NCBI RefSeq assembly: GCF_004405125.1
Contig: NZ_SORX01000006.1
Coordinates: forward strand, 1-64,000
Direction of reading: 5' to 3'
Origin: Jeotgalibacillus salarius
Lineage (GTDB): Bacteria > Bacillota > Bacilli > Bacillales > Jeotgalibacillaceae
DNA length: 64,000 bases
Below are positions 52,545-60,353 of the stretch, piece by piece. Position 1 is the stretch's first letter. Each line of letters starts with the position of its first letter. The position numbers were made by a program, and so were the translations under genes. Below the pieces are notes generated by a model that ran no database searches, was not told the origin of the DNA, and saw only the letters and a program-made list of their open reading frames with translations.

Positions 52545-53597
52545 TTAGTTAGCCAACAATTTTTCGAGATGTCTGATGGTAGGCGTGAGATTTGCTAAAA
52601 AGTAAGCTTCCCTGAGCCTTCGTGCAGGATGGCTTTTTTGAAGGTAAGCTGCACCTCCGTTGTGCAGCATATCCGCCTGAACAGCTTTTAAAGTAAGTTG
52701 TGCTGTTTCAAGACGAACTTTTAGGATCTCCTGCCAGTCATTTTCTGCGATTAAATGGTCAGCCCGATTTCGAAGCAGCTTAAGTTCTTGTGACAGCTCA
52801 TCAGCCTGGACAGATAAATAGGCGTTCGCACCACCCTGTTTAGCTGAAGCCTTCTCAATAGACTGAATAGAAGCAGCCGTTACACCAAAGCCTAGCGGGA
52901 TCTGATAGAGCACGAAGTATGGACGAATGCTTTGAACAAAGCTCTGCGCATCGGTAGAAATCACATATTTCGCAGGGATATGAACGTCCCGGAACTGACA
53001 GGCATACGTAGCACTTCCGTTCACACCAAGATACTCAGCTTTCTCCTTCAGTGTCAGTCCACCGGTATAACAAGGTACAAGCGCCATTACTTCATGATTC
53101 TCATCAGCGGATGCAACTACACCGAACCAATGATCCTGACCTAAATTAGATACTGAAGGTAAATTTCCATTCAGGATGTACTCATCATCAGCCTTTTCAG
53201 CTGTTAAATGCAGCATTTCTAAACCTGCATAATTTTTCATTGGATTAGAAAGCCCGGTAGCCCCAAGTGTAGACCCATCTTCCAGCTTTTTGAGCAGTTC
53301 GTCTTTTAACAGCTGATTATCACTGCTGCGTATATATGTCAGCGATGCCAAATGACACCACAGGTTGAACGCGGTTGTCATACAGCTTTTCGCTGTTTCT
53401 TCTACAACTGCCATTTCTCTTGCAACCACTTCTGCAGTAACCTGACCGGGAGAAAGTAATAACCCTGCCTCTCCTAAGCTTTTCAAATAATCTTCTGCAT
53501 AAAATGCTTCCAAATCTATTTTTTTCACATGAGGCTTCAATTTATTGCTTATTAAAGGTGCTACAATTTTTTCAACCTCTGTGTTTTCTTTCAGCAT
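52545..53597 (-). CDS. Acyl-CoA dehydrogenase-fold flavoprotein (possible monooxygenase)
   Basis: 350 residues with the ACAD fold: N-terminal helices, ATGLSNPMKN in place of the usual middle-domain FAD motif, a beta domain (ILNGNLPSVSNLGQDHWFGVV) and a C-terminal four-helix part. The usual catalytic glutamate of dehydrogenases is not obvious. It resembles the group of flavin-dependent monooxygenases/desulfurising enzymes more than beta-oxidation enzymes; inference supported by the nearby SsuBAC-type transporter. ATG 53597 follows GGGAGG. Confidence 0.75.
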   Translation of the reverse strand: MLKENTEVEKIVAPLISNKLKPHVKKIDLEAFYAEDYLKSLGEAGLLLSPGQVTAEVVAREMAVVEETAKSCMTTAFNLWCHLASLTYIRSSDNQLLKDELLKKLEDGSTLGATGLSNPMKNYAGLEMLHLTAEKADDEYILNGNLPSVSNLGQDHWFGVVASADENHEVMALVPCYTGGLTLKEKAEYLGVNGSATYACQFRDVHIPAKYVISTDAQSFVQSIRPYFVLYQIPLGFGVTAASIQSIEKASAKQGGANAYLSVQADELSQELKLLRNRADHLIAENDWQEILKVRLETAQLTLKAVQADMLHNGGAAYLQKSHPARRLREAYFLANLTPTIRHLEKLLAN

Positions 53598-53632
53598 CTT
53601 ATTGCCTCCCATCTCATCATGCATGCTTGAAA

Positions 53633-53657
53633 CCTCCGGGACTAGCCCTCCCGGAGG
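53633..53657 (-). terminator. Hairpin between the DUF4242 and flavoprotein genes
   Basis: 9-bp stem CCTCCGGGA/TCCCGGAGG with a weak T tail; may reduce read-through. Confidence 0.5.
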
Positions 53658-53666
53658 AGATGCGAC

Positions 53667-54194
53667 TTACTTATTAATTTCTGTAATGGAGTCAAGTGGT
53701 GTCTTAACAGCCTCACGCGCACGCTTTACTGCATCTTCATCCGGTGCATCATAGAAACAGAGACATTTCGACATATCTTCGCATACATACGTTCTTGCGA
53801 ATGATACCTCAGGTACTTCTGCATAGTGAACTGAATTTTTCTTCTTGCGTGCTAAATACTGATCCATCGTCAGATCCTCCGGAAGATTCCACTCAACGAG
53901 ATAATTTACGTTGTTCGCTTCCTTCTTCACTTCATCCAGATCTTTTCCGACGATTCTGACTTCTTTTAATAAATCAACTTGAATATTTTTCTCTTTAAGT
54001 AAAGATTCAAGCTGGTCAGCTACATCTGCTTCAAAAATATAGAACACTCGGCTGAAATCTTTTGAAACCTGAACTTCTATCAGGTTAATCCCATTTGATG
54101 CAAACGATGTTTTTAATGCTGATGTTTCATTCTCAAAACCTTCCTTATGACTGATCGCCTTTTTTAAAGTTGATTCCACTAAATATAAACTCAT
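53667..54194 (-). CDS. DUF4242 family protein
   Basis: 175 residues containing two ferredoxin-like halves; the second (VNYLVEWNLPEDLTMDQYLARKKKNS, YVCEDMSKCLCFYDAPDEDAVKRARE) is the DUF4242 pattern, a family of small, sometimes nickel-binding proteins. Cysteines in CEDMSKCLC could bind metal. ATG 54194 follows AAGGAG. First gene of an operon with the flavoprotein and divergent from hxlR. Confidence 0.85.
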   Translation of the reverse strand: MSLYLVESTLKKAISHKEGFENETSALKTSFASNGINLIEVQVSKDFSRVFYIFEADVADQLESLLKEKNIQVDLLKEVRIVGKDLDEVKKEANNVNYLVEWNLPEDLTMDQYLARKKKNSVHYAEVPEVSFARTYVCEDMSKCLCFYDAPDEDAVKRAREAVKTPLDSITEINK

Positions 54195-54260
54195 TTTAAC
54201 CGCTCCTTTTTTAAAATTGAATAATTCCGATAAAAATAATCAGCTTTAGCTGTTAGGGTT

Positions 54261-54290
54261 ATATTATTATACTAAGTTCAAAAAATCAAC
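54261..54290 (-). promoter_or_regulatory. DUF4242 promoter with motif shared with ssuB
   Basis: TTGATT (54284-54289), 17-bp spacer, TAATAT (54261-54266). Spacer TTTTGAACTTAGTATAA nearly matches the spacer of the ssuB promoter at 57420-57448 (TTTTGAACAAAGTATAA), suggesting one regulator for both, probably the adjacent HxlR. Confidence 0.75.
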
Positions 54291-54352
54291 CTTGTTACGA
54301 ATTTAAAATATGTTATGCTCTAGATAATGTAAAATAGCCTGGAGGGACGACA

Positions 54353-54778
54353 ATGAAAGCAACATACGACTTACCATGTAACATCGCCCAAACGTTAAAT
54401 ATCATCGGTGACCGGTGGACATTACTGATCGTTCATGAAATTTTGACTGGCCGAAAAACGTTCAGTGAAATGAAAAAAGGACTGAATGGAATTTCATCCA
54501 ATCTCCTTTCGGATCGCCTGAAGTATTTAGAAAGCAGCGGCTTGATCTCAGCTTCTCTATACTCCGACCATCCACCACGCTATGAATACAACCTCACTGA
54601 GAGCGGTCAAGATCTTGAAGATGTTTTTAACGCAATTATTTTATGGGGTAGAGCAAATTTGGATAAATGCTATAAAAAATTAATTCATGAAAAATGTCGG
54701 ACAGAAGTGAATATTGCTTACTATTGTCCACACTGCGATGAAAATGTTGATGAACTTTCAGTCGTTGAAGTGGATTAA
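54353..54778 (+). CDS. HxlR-family regulator
   Basis: 141 residues: winged helix with IIGDRWTLLIVHEILTGRKTFSEM, ISSNLLSDRLKYLESSGLI and PPRYEYNLTESGQ. Cys9 (DLPCNI) matches the conserved redox cysteine of HxlR regulators such as YodB and HypR. The C-terminus adds a CPHC knuckle with earlier Cys residues, a possible zinc or thiol site. ATG follows GGAGGGAC. Divergent from DUF4242 and upstream of the ssu genes' 3' end. Confidence 0.92.
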   Translation: MKATYDLPCNIAQTLNIIGDRWTLLIVHEILTGRKTFSEMKKGLNGISSNLLSDRLKYLESSGLISASLYSDHPPRYEYNLTESGQDLEDVFNAIILWGRANLDKCYKKLIHEKCRTEVNIAYYCPHCDENVDELSVVEVD

Positions 54779-54786
54779 TGTGTAAT

Positions 54787-54816
54787 AAAAGACAGAGACA
54801 TGATGCTCTGTCTTTT
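54787..54816. terminator. Bidirectional terminator between hxlR and ssuC
   Basis: Perfect 11-bp stem AAAAGACAGAG/CTCTGTCTTTT with an 8-base loop. Confidence 0.9.
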
Positions 54817-54817
54817 A

Positions 54818-55591
54818 TTATTTCTGATCATTCGGTATTACGCCCCACTGCTTTTCAATCCATCTCTCAAACAATCTGATTCCTTTATCAAGCAGCAATC
54901 CACAAATTCCAATGAATATAATGCCCGCAAGGACCAGGTCAAGTCTCAACAGATTTCTAGCATCCACAATTAAATATCCCAGCCCTGACTGAGATCCCAC
55001 CATCTCCCCTGAGACGAGGAAGATCCAGGCGGTACCTAATCCAATATGGAGACCATTTGCAATAGATGGGAAAGCAGCAGGAAAGATGATTTTAGTCATG
55101 AGCTGCGGCTGTTTGATTTCAAGGTTCTTAGCAAGCTTTAAATAGGTCTGATCAACCTTTTTCACACCTGAAACCGTTGACAGCAGCACTGGGAAAAATG
55201 CCGCAATAAAAATAATTACGATCGCTGGTGCATTACCAATACCGAACCACAGGACGATAAAAGGTGACCATGCAATTGGTGACACCGGTCTTAACACCTG
55301 AACGATCGGGTCAACGACCGCCCATACTCTTTCCATCCTGCCAAGCAGAAGGCCCAGAAAAACAGCCAGTACAACAGCTGAAAGATACCCTGCCAAAAAA
55401 CGCAGCATGCTGACACTGAGGTGCTCGAATAATGTACCATCAGCGATCAGACTGACAATGCCCTGAGCGACCATTAACGGTGTAGGAAGAAGTGCTTCCG
55501 GCATATCAGTCAACATCGTAGTCACCTGCCAAATGGCTATGATGATAGTTGCACCAATGAATACATTTCCAGATTTTTTAAGCCATTTCAT
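54818..55591 (-). CDS. SsuC/TauC-type ABC transporter permease
   Basis: 257 residues with six spans and the EAA loop region AKNLEIKQPQLMTKIIFPAAFPSI. It belongs to the sulfonate/nitrate/taurine permease family. Third gene of the ssuB-ssuA-ssuC-type operon; ATG 55591 lies 4 bases after the binding-protein stop. Confidence 0.92.
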   Translation of the reverse strand: MKWLKKSGNVFIGATIIIAIWQVTTMLTDMPEALLPTPLMVAQGIVSLIADGTLFEHLSVSMLRFLAGYLSAVVLAVFLGLLLGRMERVWAVVDPIVQVLRPVSPIAWSPFIVLWFGIGNAPAIVIIFIAAFFPVLLSTVSGVKKVDQTYLKLAKNLEIKQPQLMTKIIFPAAFPSIANGLHIGLGTAWIFLVSGEMVGSQSGLGYLIVDARNLLRLDLVLAGIIFIGICGLLLDKGIRLFERWIEKQWGVIPNDQK

Positions 55592-55595
55592 CCAA

Positions 55596-56558
55596 TCACA
55601 TCGCTTCGTCTATTAGAGTTTGGTCTACAAATTCTTCGTAGGAAGGCGGGTTATCTGTCAGTCCCATCTCCTTAAGATATGTTCTCAGCTGTTCATAGGA
55701 ATCCTCAGGAATTCTTAAGTCATCATAAGAGATCCACTCAAATGAAAGATCCATTACTTCATCATTTACATCCATGTATTCTGATGAAATTTCTTTTACA
55801 TGGTCATCCTTCAGCTCCGCTTTGTTACCTGCTTCTACATAGCTATTTACAAACGCCTGAGCAGTCTCCTGATTATCCTGAATAAAATCATTGTGTAAGA
55901 TTAGTGCACAATCGACTGAATTCTCCCATACTTCGTTATCCTGATATAAAACTTTTCCTGTCTCCAGTACAACTGACTGGGCACCGAATGGTTCTGCTAC
56001 AACATAACCAGCGATTCTTCCTTCTGAAAGTGCAGCAGGCATTTCAGCCGGTGGCATTTCTACAACATCCACATCTTCATATGCCACGCCTTCTGTCTTC
56101 AGCATTTGATATAAAAGAACATTGTGAGTTGAGAATTTATGAGGAACAGCAAACGTTTCTCCGACAAGGTCCTGAACACTATCAATTTCATTTGCAGCAA
56201 TCAGCACATTACCATCACGATGACCAAGCGCTACTGCCTTCAGGTCAATTCCCTGCTCTTTTGCTCTCATAGCAACAGTTACAAGTGCTGAAGCACCATC
56301 AATTCTCCCCGTATTCAATGCATCCATCAAATCTGGCCACGACGGAAATTTAACCAGTTCAATATTAAACGGCTGATCCTCCTCTTCATTCATCTGGGCT
56401 TCAATATACAGAGGTACTGCATGTGTAATCGGTAAATACCCAAGCTTTATTGTAGGTTTATCTGAACTGCCTTCACCGCTGTCATTGCTACCGCACGCAC
56501 TTAACACCATCGATACAGCTAAAAGAAGACTAAGGCTAATCAATTTTTGACGTTTCAT
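55596..56558 (-). CDS. SsuA-type substrate-binding lipoprotein
   Basis: 320 residues; signal ends in LSAC with lipidated Cys22. Two-lobed binding protein with LGYLPITHAVPLYIEAQ, NTGRIDGASALV and GRIAGYVVAEPFGAQS, like NrtA/SsuA/TauA. The ligand is unknown; a sulfur- or nitrogen-containing organic anion is likely from family and context. Confidence 0.92.
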   Translation of the reverse strand: MKRQKLISLSLLLAVSMVLSACGSNDSGEGSSDKPTIKLGYLPITHAVPLYIEAQMNEEEDQPFNIELVKFPSWPDLMDALNTGRIDGASALVTVAMRAKEQGIDLKAVALGHRDGNVLIAANEIDSVQDLVGETFAVPHKFSTHNVLLYQMLKTEGVAYEDVDVVEMPPAEMPAALSEGRIAGYVVAEPFGAQSVVLETGKVLYQDNEVWENSVDCALILHNDFIQDNQETAQAFVNSYVEAGNKAELKDDHVKEISSEYMDVNDEVMDLSFEWISYDDLRIPEDSYEQLRTYLKEMGLTDNPPSYEEFVDQTLIDEAM

Positions 56559-56576
56559 TTCTTTTCCTCCATCCGG

Positions 56577-57359
56577 TTAAATATTATATTCAATTGGCGG
56601 TTTTGAGCTGGCCAATTGGAACTCCTCCAAAATCATTTTCCGGTAATACTGAAAATCGTCACTGCTCCTGTCTCTCGGTTTATATGAATCAATTTTAATT
56701 TCTTTCTGAATGTGCCCTGGATTAGAGCGCATGACCATCACCCGGTCGGAAAGATAGATTGCTTCGTCAATATCATGTGTAACGAGTACTACAGTTGTTT
56801 TTGCTTCTTTTTGAATCTTCAACAGTTCATCCTGCAAGTAATAACGGTTAAAAGTATCAAGCGCACCAAATGGCTCATCCATTAAAAGTAATTCAGGTTC
56901 AATGGCAAGCGCTCTTGCAATTGCTACACGCTGTTGCATCCCACCTGAGAGGTGACGCGGAAATCGATCTGCCTTATCTGCCAAACCAACCATGTCTAAG
57001 TAATGCAGCGCACGTTTTTTACGATCACCCGTACTGAGTGGCAGATCCTCTATGCCAAGCTCTACATTTTTCAACGCTGACCGCCATGGCAGCAAACCAT
57101 AATGCTGAAATAACATGACACTTTTTCTGCCCGGTTCGGTAACTGGTTCACCATTAAAATTCACACTACCTTTATCTGGTGTTTCGAATCCTCCAATCAA
57201 ATTCAGCAGCGTACTTTTTCCACACCCGCTTTGACCCAGTATTGAAATCGTTTCTCCCTTTTTAATATTAAATTGAATATTTTCTAATACCTGTTCTCTT
57301 TTCTCACTGCCCGGATAACTTTTAGAAAGCTCTTTTATCTCAATAACTGAATCACTCAA
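56577..57359 (-). CDS. SsuB/TauB-type ABC transporter ATPase
   Basis: 260 residues: Walker A GQSGCGKS (42-49), Q loop, signature LSGGMQQR, Walker [13 protein letters not shown] and H loop [11 protein letters not shown] 57359 is chosen, six bases past GGAGG; the longer frame starts inside that site. First gene of the importer operon. Confidence 0.93.
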   Translation of the reverse strand: MSDSVIEIKELSKSYPGSEKREQVLENIQFNIKKGETISILGQSGCGKSTLLNLIGGFETPDKGSVNFNGEPVTEPGRKSVMLFQHYGLLPWRSALKNVELGIEDLPLSTGDRKKRALHYLDMVGLADKADRFPRHLSGGMQQRVAIARALAIEPELLLMDEPFGALDTFNRYYLQDELLKIQKEAKTTVVLVTHDIDEAIYLSDRVMVMRSNPGHIQKEIKIDSYKPRDRSSDDFQYYRKMILEEFQLASSKPPIEYNI

Positions 57360-57419
57360 CCTGCCAACCTCCAATTCCCTTAATCCTGATAAATTTAGTT
57401 GGTTTTAATAATGTCAGTA

Positions 57420-57448
57420 ATTTTATTATACTTTGTTCAAAAAAACAA
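57420..57448 (-). promoter_or_regulatory. ssuB promoter with motif shared with DUF4242
   Basis: TTGTTT (57443-57448), 17-bp spacer, TAAAAT (57420-57425). The spacer TTTTGAACAAAGTATAA matches the DUF4242 promoter spacer in 15 of 17 positions. Confidence 0.75.
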
Positions 57449-57534
57449 CTCTATTTTAGGAAAAAGCCAAATTTTCTGTAAAGTATTTTATGAAAAATAG
57501 TGCGCTATGGTTTTCCATCTCAGCATGTTATGCA

Positions 57535-57570
57535 CAAAAAAACGAACCTCTTCACGTTCAAGAGATTCGC
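57535..57570 (-). terminator. Terminator of the MerR-TipAS gene
   Basis: Minus-strand stem GCGAATCTCTT/AAGAGGTTCGT with two mismatches and seven T's. Confidence 0.85.
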
Positions 57571-57579
57571 TCCTGTACA

Positions 57580-58338
57580 TTATTTACCTGCATAAACGTA
57601 AATCGCATCACGCAAAAATACTGTTAAGCCTTTAATGTGCTGATCGTAATATGCAGTAAACCGTTCATCGCTCACATACATATCTGCAAGACCCGCATGT
57701 GCTTCTTTTGAATATTTCGGCCATGTGAAGGCAAGCCACTTTCTGTGAAGGTCTACTGCTTTCTGCGCTTCAGCTGAAGCAGGGTCACCTGTTTCATATG
57801 CTTTTTTCAGTTCAGAAATAAACGATTTTTCAATGTCATTCATACGCACGTAATCTGCTTCTGACAGCCCCATCATTTTAGCATTACTGTCGTCCATTAA
57901 CTGATCACCATATTTATCGCGGACTTCCTTACCGTATTTCTCTTCATTTTCATCGATCATTTTTTGCTTAAACCCCTCAAACTTTTCATGATCTGACATC
58001 GAAATGCCTCCTCCTTTACTTTCAATCGTCTTTTGAACGGTTGAAATAATCTGTTCAAGACGGGCATGTTTATCCTGCAGTTTTTGAATATGCTGCTGCA
58101 AAGCCGGAACCAGGTCAAAGTCCGGATGATGAATGATTTTTGTGATCTCTTCCAGGCTGACATCGAGCTCCCGGTAAAACAGAATCTGCTGCAGCAGATC
58201 CACTTCTTTTCCGCCGTAAATGCGATAGCCTGAAGAACTCATTCTTGCAGGTTTCAATAGACCAATCTCATCATAATATCTGAGTGTGCGGCCGCTCACA
58301 CCAGACAGCTTTGCAAGTTGATGTACCGTATATTCCAT
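57580..58338 (-). CDS. MerR regulator with TipAS drug-sensing domain
   Basis: 252 residues: HTH (VHQLAKLSGVSGRTLRYYDEIGLL), coiled coil (about 80-115) and a TipAS domain (about 120-250: FKQKMIDENEEKYGKEVRDKYG, SEADYVRMNDIEKSFI, DMYVSDERFTAYYD). TipAS domains bind diverse antibiotics and switch on multidrug genes, as in Mta and TipA. ATG 58338 follows AGGAGGGG. No transporter is adjacent on this strand. Confidence 0.93.
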   Translation of the reverse strand: MEYTVHQLAKLSGVSGRTLRYYDEIGLLKPARMSSSGYRIYGGKEVDLLQQILFYRELDVSLEEITKIIHHPDFDLVPALQQHIQKLQDKHARLEQIISTVQKTIESKGGGISMSDHEKFEGFKQKMIDENEEKYGKEVRDKYGDQLMDDSNAKMMGLSEADYVRMNDIEKSFISELKKAYETGDPASAEAQKAVDLHRKWLAFTWPKYSKEAHAGLADMYVSDERFTAYYDQHIKGLTVFLRDAIYVYAGK

Positions 58339-58360
58339 CTGCACCCCTCCTGACAAATTA

Positions 58361-58391
58361 AGCATAAGGCTTTACGCAACGTGAAGGTCAA
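58361..58391 (-). promoter_or_regulatory. MerR-type promoter with 19-bp spacer
   Basis: TTGACC (58386-58391), 19-bp spacer, TATGCT (58361-58366); the spacer carries CCTTCACGTTGCGTAAAGCC, an imperfect inverted repeat typical of operators for drug-sensing MerR proteins. Supports autoactivation. Confidence 0.8.
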
Positions 58392-58593
58392 TAGATTAAT
58401 CCCAACTATTTTAATCAATGTAATTTGTACAATGTCATCGATAAAAAACAGTGATCTTCATCTGATTCTTCAAAAATTCATCATTTTTTTTCACATACAT
58501 CTAATATAAATTCGATTAATTGGAAATTAAAGTTTTTAACTACATCATTTTAGGTTAAAGGAATAGAAAGTACATACCTGAGGTGGTGATACG

Positions 58594-59781
58594 ATGAGCG
58601 ATTCATATTATACATTGGGATTAATTACTGCTCCCGGCTATCCCAGTGAACTGGTTGGGACCATCAAAAGCGATCTGCCTGACCTGTTGGCATATTATGT
58701 GGATGATACGCGGAAATGGAAGATTGATTGTAAAGTCGATTCGTTAACAGGAGGAACTGATCAGTCAGATGAAGTCATGAAATCGATTATTGAAAAAAGA
58801 TCTGAAAATGAATGGGATTTCACTGTCGCCCTGACGGACCTTCCACTTTTAAAAATGAAGAAAGCGATTATAGCTGAAGCTTATCAGGAGGAAGGTGTCG
58901 CTTTGATCAGCCTACCCGGACTAGGCGCTGTGCCACTTGCAAGAAGGGTAAGAGATTCGATTCTTCAGCTGGTCAATGAGATGTTTTACACGAGTACTGA
59001 AGAAGGACGTGAAAAGGCGGAAGTACGGCTGGAGCATAAAGATCAGCAGGAAGATAGAAACCTGAAAAATAGAGATCCAAAGCGTCTGGTCGGGAGAAGG
59101 GGCATTGATAAGCTTTCACCAATTAAAAGAGAAACGCCTGAAGGGACAGAGAATATAGATGTTCAATTTAAAGTGAATTCCTACGGTGGAAGTATGTTGA
59201 GACTTGTTACCGGCATGGTTCGGGCTAATCAGCCTTGGGCGATGTTCCCTTCGTTTAAAAAGGTAATCATGATTGCATTTACAACCGGTACTTACGCACT
59301 TGTATTTCCTACTTTGTGGCTTCTCAGTAACGATTACAGTGTATGGCGCATGTTCATGCTCTCGGTTATCTCAATTCTGGCAATGGTATTCTGGATAATA
59401 TCTGCTCATAACCTGTGGGAAAAAAAGAGAGTGACTGAGAAAGAAGTCCACATTAGAAAACTGTATAATGCGACAACATTTCTGACCTTATTTACTTCAG
59501 TATGTCTTTATTACGGGCTGCTGTTCATACTGTTTTCGATTGCAGTGATGGTGCTGATTCCAATGAGCCTTCTGCAATCAGAGGTTTCACCTGATACAGG
59601 GTACATCAATTATTTTTATATTGCATGGACGGCTACCAGTGTCGCAACGATCATTGGTGCTCTTGGTTCAGCGCTTGAAGATGAAGAAGTTGTGTTATCT
59701 TCAACGTACGGATACAGACAGCGTCAGCGGTATGAAACGATCAGAGAAATGGAAGAAGAAAAAGAGGAAAACAATAGGTAA
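58594..59781 (+). CDS. Four-span membrane protein, unknown function
   Basis: 395 residues. A soluble N-terminal domain (about 1-200) with TLGLITAPGYPSELV, FTVALTDLPLLKM and ISLPGLGAVPLARRVRD precedes four spans (about 225-245, 250-275, 300-330, 345-365) and a charged tail. Similar Bacillus proteins carry a doubtful methylene-THF dehydrogenase label; I see no dehydrogenase motif. ATG follows GAGGTGGTGA. Confidence 0.75.
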   Translation: MSDSYYTLGLITAPGYPSELVGTIKSDLPDLLAYYVDDTRKWKIDCKVDSLTGGTDQSDEVMKSIIEKRSENEWDFTVALTDLPLLKMKKAIIAEAYQEEGVALISLPGLGAVPLARRVRDSILQLVNEMFYTSTEEGREKAEVRLEHKDQQEDRNLKNRDPKRLVGRRGIDKLSPIKRETPEGTENIDVQFKVNSYGGSMLRLVTGMVRANQPWAMFPSFKKVIMIAFTTGTYALVFPTLWLLSNDYSVWRMFMLSVISILAMVFWIISAHNLWEKKRVTEKEVHIRKLYNATTFLTLFTSVCLYYGLLFILFSIAVMVLIPMSLLQSEVSPDTGYINYFYIAWTATSVATIIGALGSALEDEEVVLSSTYGYRQRQRYETIREMEEEKEENNR

Positions 59782-59785
59782 TAAA

Positions 59786-59839
59786 AGGAGTCCTTTCATA
59801 AGATCAGCCTTCAATAGTGATCTTCTGAGAGGACTCTTC
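59786..59839 (+). terminator. Long-stem terminator
   Basis: GAGTCCT ... TAAGATCA paired with TGATCTT(CTG) ... AGGACTC, then TTCTC; follows the four-span protein gene. Confidence 0.75.
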
Positions 59840-59847
59840 TCACATGA

Positions 59848-60069
59848 TTAAATAATCAGTTTTTCTTTTTTAATCAAAGGTTTCATAGAGAGTACCCGGT
59901 CATAGTGAAAAGTCCGAACCGCTCTTCTTTTAAGGCAAAATGCTGTAAATGATGTATCTCCAAGCTTCCTGATTAAAACTCTGCGTTCTGAACAAACGCC
60001 ATCACTTTTCATATAAATCATTTTGACCACAAGCCCCTGCTTCCAGTAGCGGAACAATTTTTCTTTCAT
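59848..60069 (-). CDS. SOS-controlled WYL-like microprotein
   Basis: 73 residues resembling a lone half of a WYL domain: VVKMIYMKSDGVCSERRVL, TAFCLKRRAVRTFHYDRVLS. WYL domains sense nucleic-acid or nucleotide ligands in DNA-damage and defence regulators. No HTH is present. ATG 60069 lies seven bases after AGAGGAGGA. Its promoter contains a perfect LexA box. Confidence 0.75.
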   Translation of the reverse strand: MKEKLFRYWKQGLVVKMIYMKSDGVCSERRVLIRKLGDTSFTAFCLKRRAVRTFHYDRVLSMKPLIKKEKLII

Positions 60070-60091
60070 GACCATTCCTCCTCTTACTTTT

Positions 60092-60120
60092 ATTATACGA
60101 ACAAATGTTCTAAAAGTAAA
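60092..60120 (-). promoter_or_regulatory. LexA-controlled promoter of the WYL-like gene
   Basis: Minus-strand TTTACT (60115-60120), 17-bp spacer, TATAAT (60092-60097). The spacer contains GAACATTTGTTC (60099-60110), matching GAAC-N4-GTTC. Confidence 0.88.
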
Positions 60121-60235
60121 CTGTAAAGCTGTTGTGATAATAATTTAATGATAAAAAGCTGACAGGTGAATTATGCCTGTCAGCCGGAAGATGGTTATGA
60201 AATTGTACATCTAACATGTAGGTATTTAGACATGA

Positions 60236-60350
60236 TTCCGCGAACATCTGTGTTTATTCTAAGAACGCGACCTGTCTTTCTACGAACAGCAGCGGCTATT
60301 CTCCGAACCGCGCACATTTTTCTACGAACCCTAAACGTTTTTCCACGAAC
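60236..60350. repeat. Degenerate tandem array with exact 21-bp period
   Basis: Six units with consensus TTCTACGAAC begin at 60236, 60257, 60278, 60299, 60320 and 60341, each exactly 21 bp apart, with variable sequence between. It ends 3 bases before the stop codon of the heptad-repeat gene. Not a CRISPR: units are 10 bp and imperfect. Confidence 0.88.
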
Positions 60351-60353
60351 CCT

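Noticed and set aside
60236-60350. CRISPR array
   Set aside because: Units are 10 bp, imperfect and spaced 21 bp; there are no 25-40-bp repeats, no constant spacer length of 30 or more and no cas genes.
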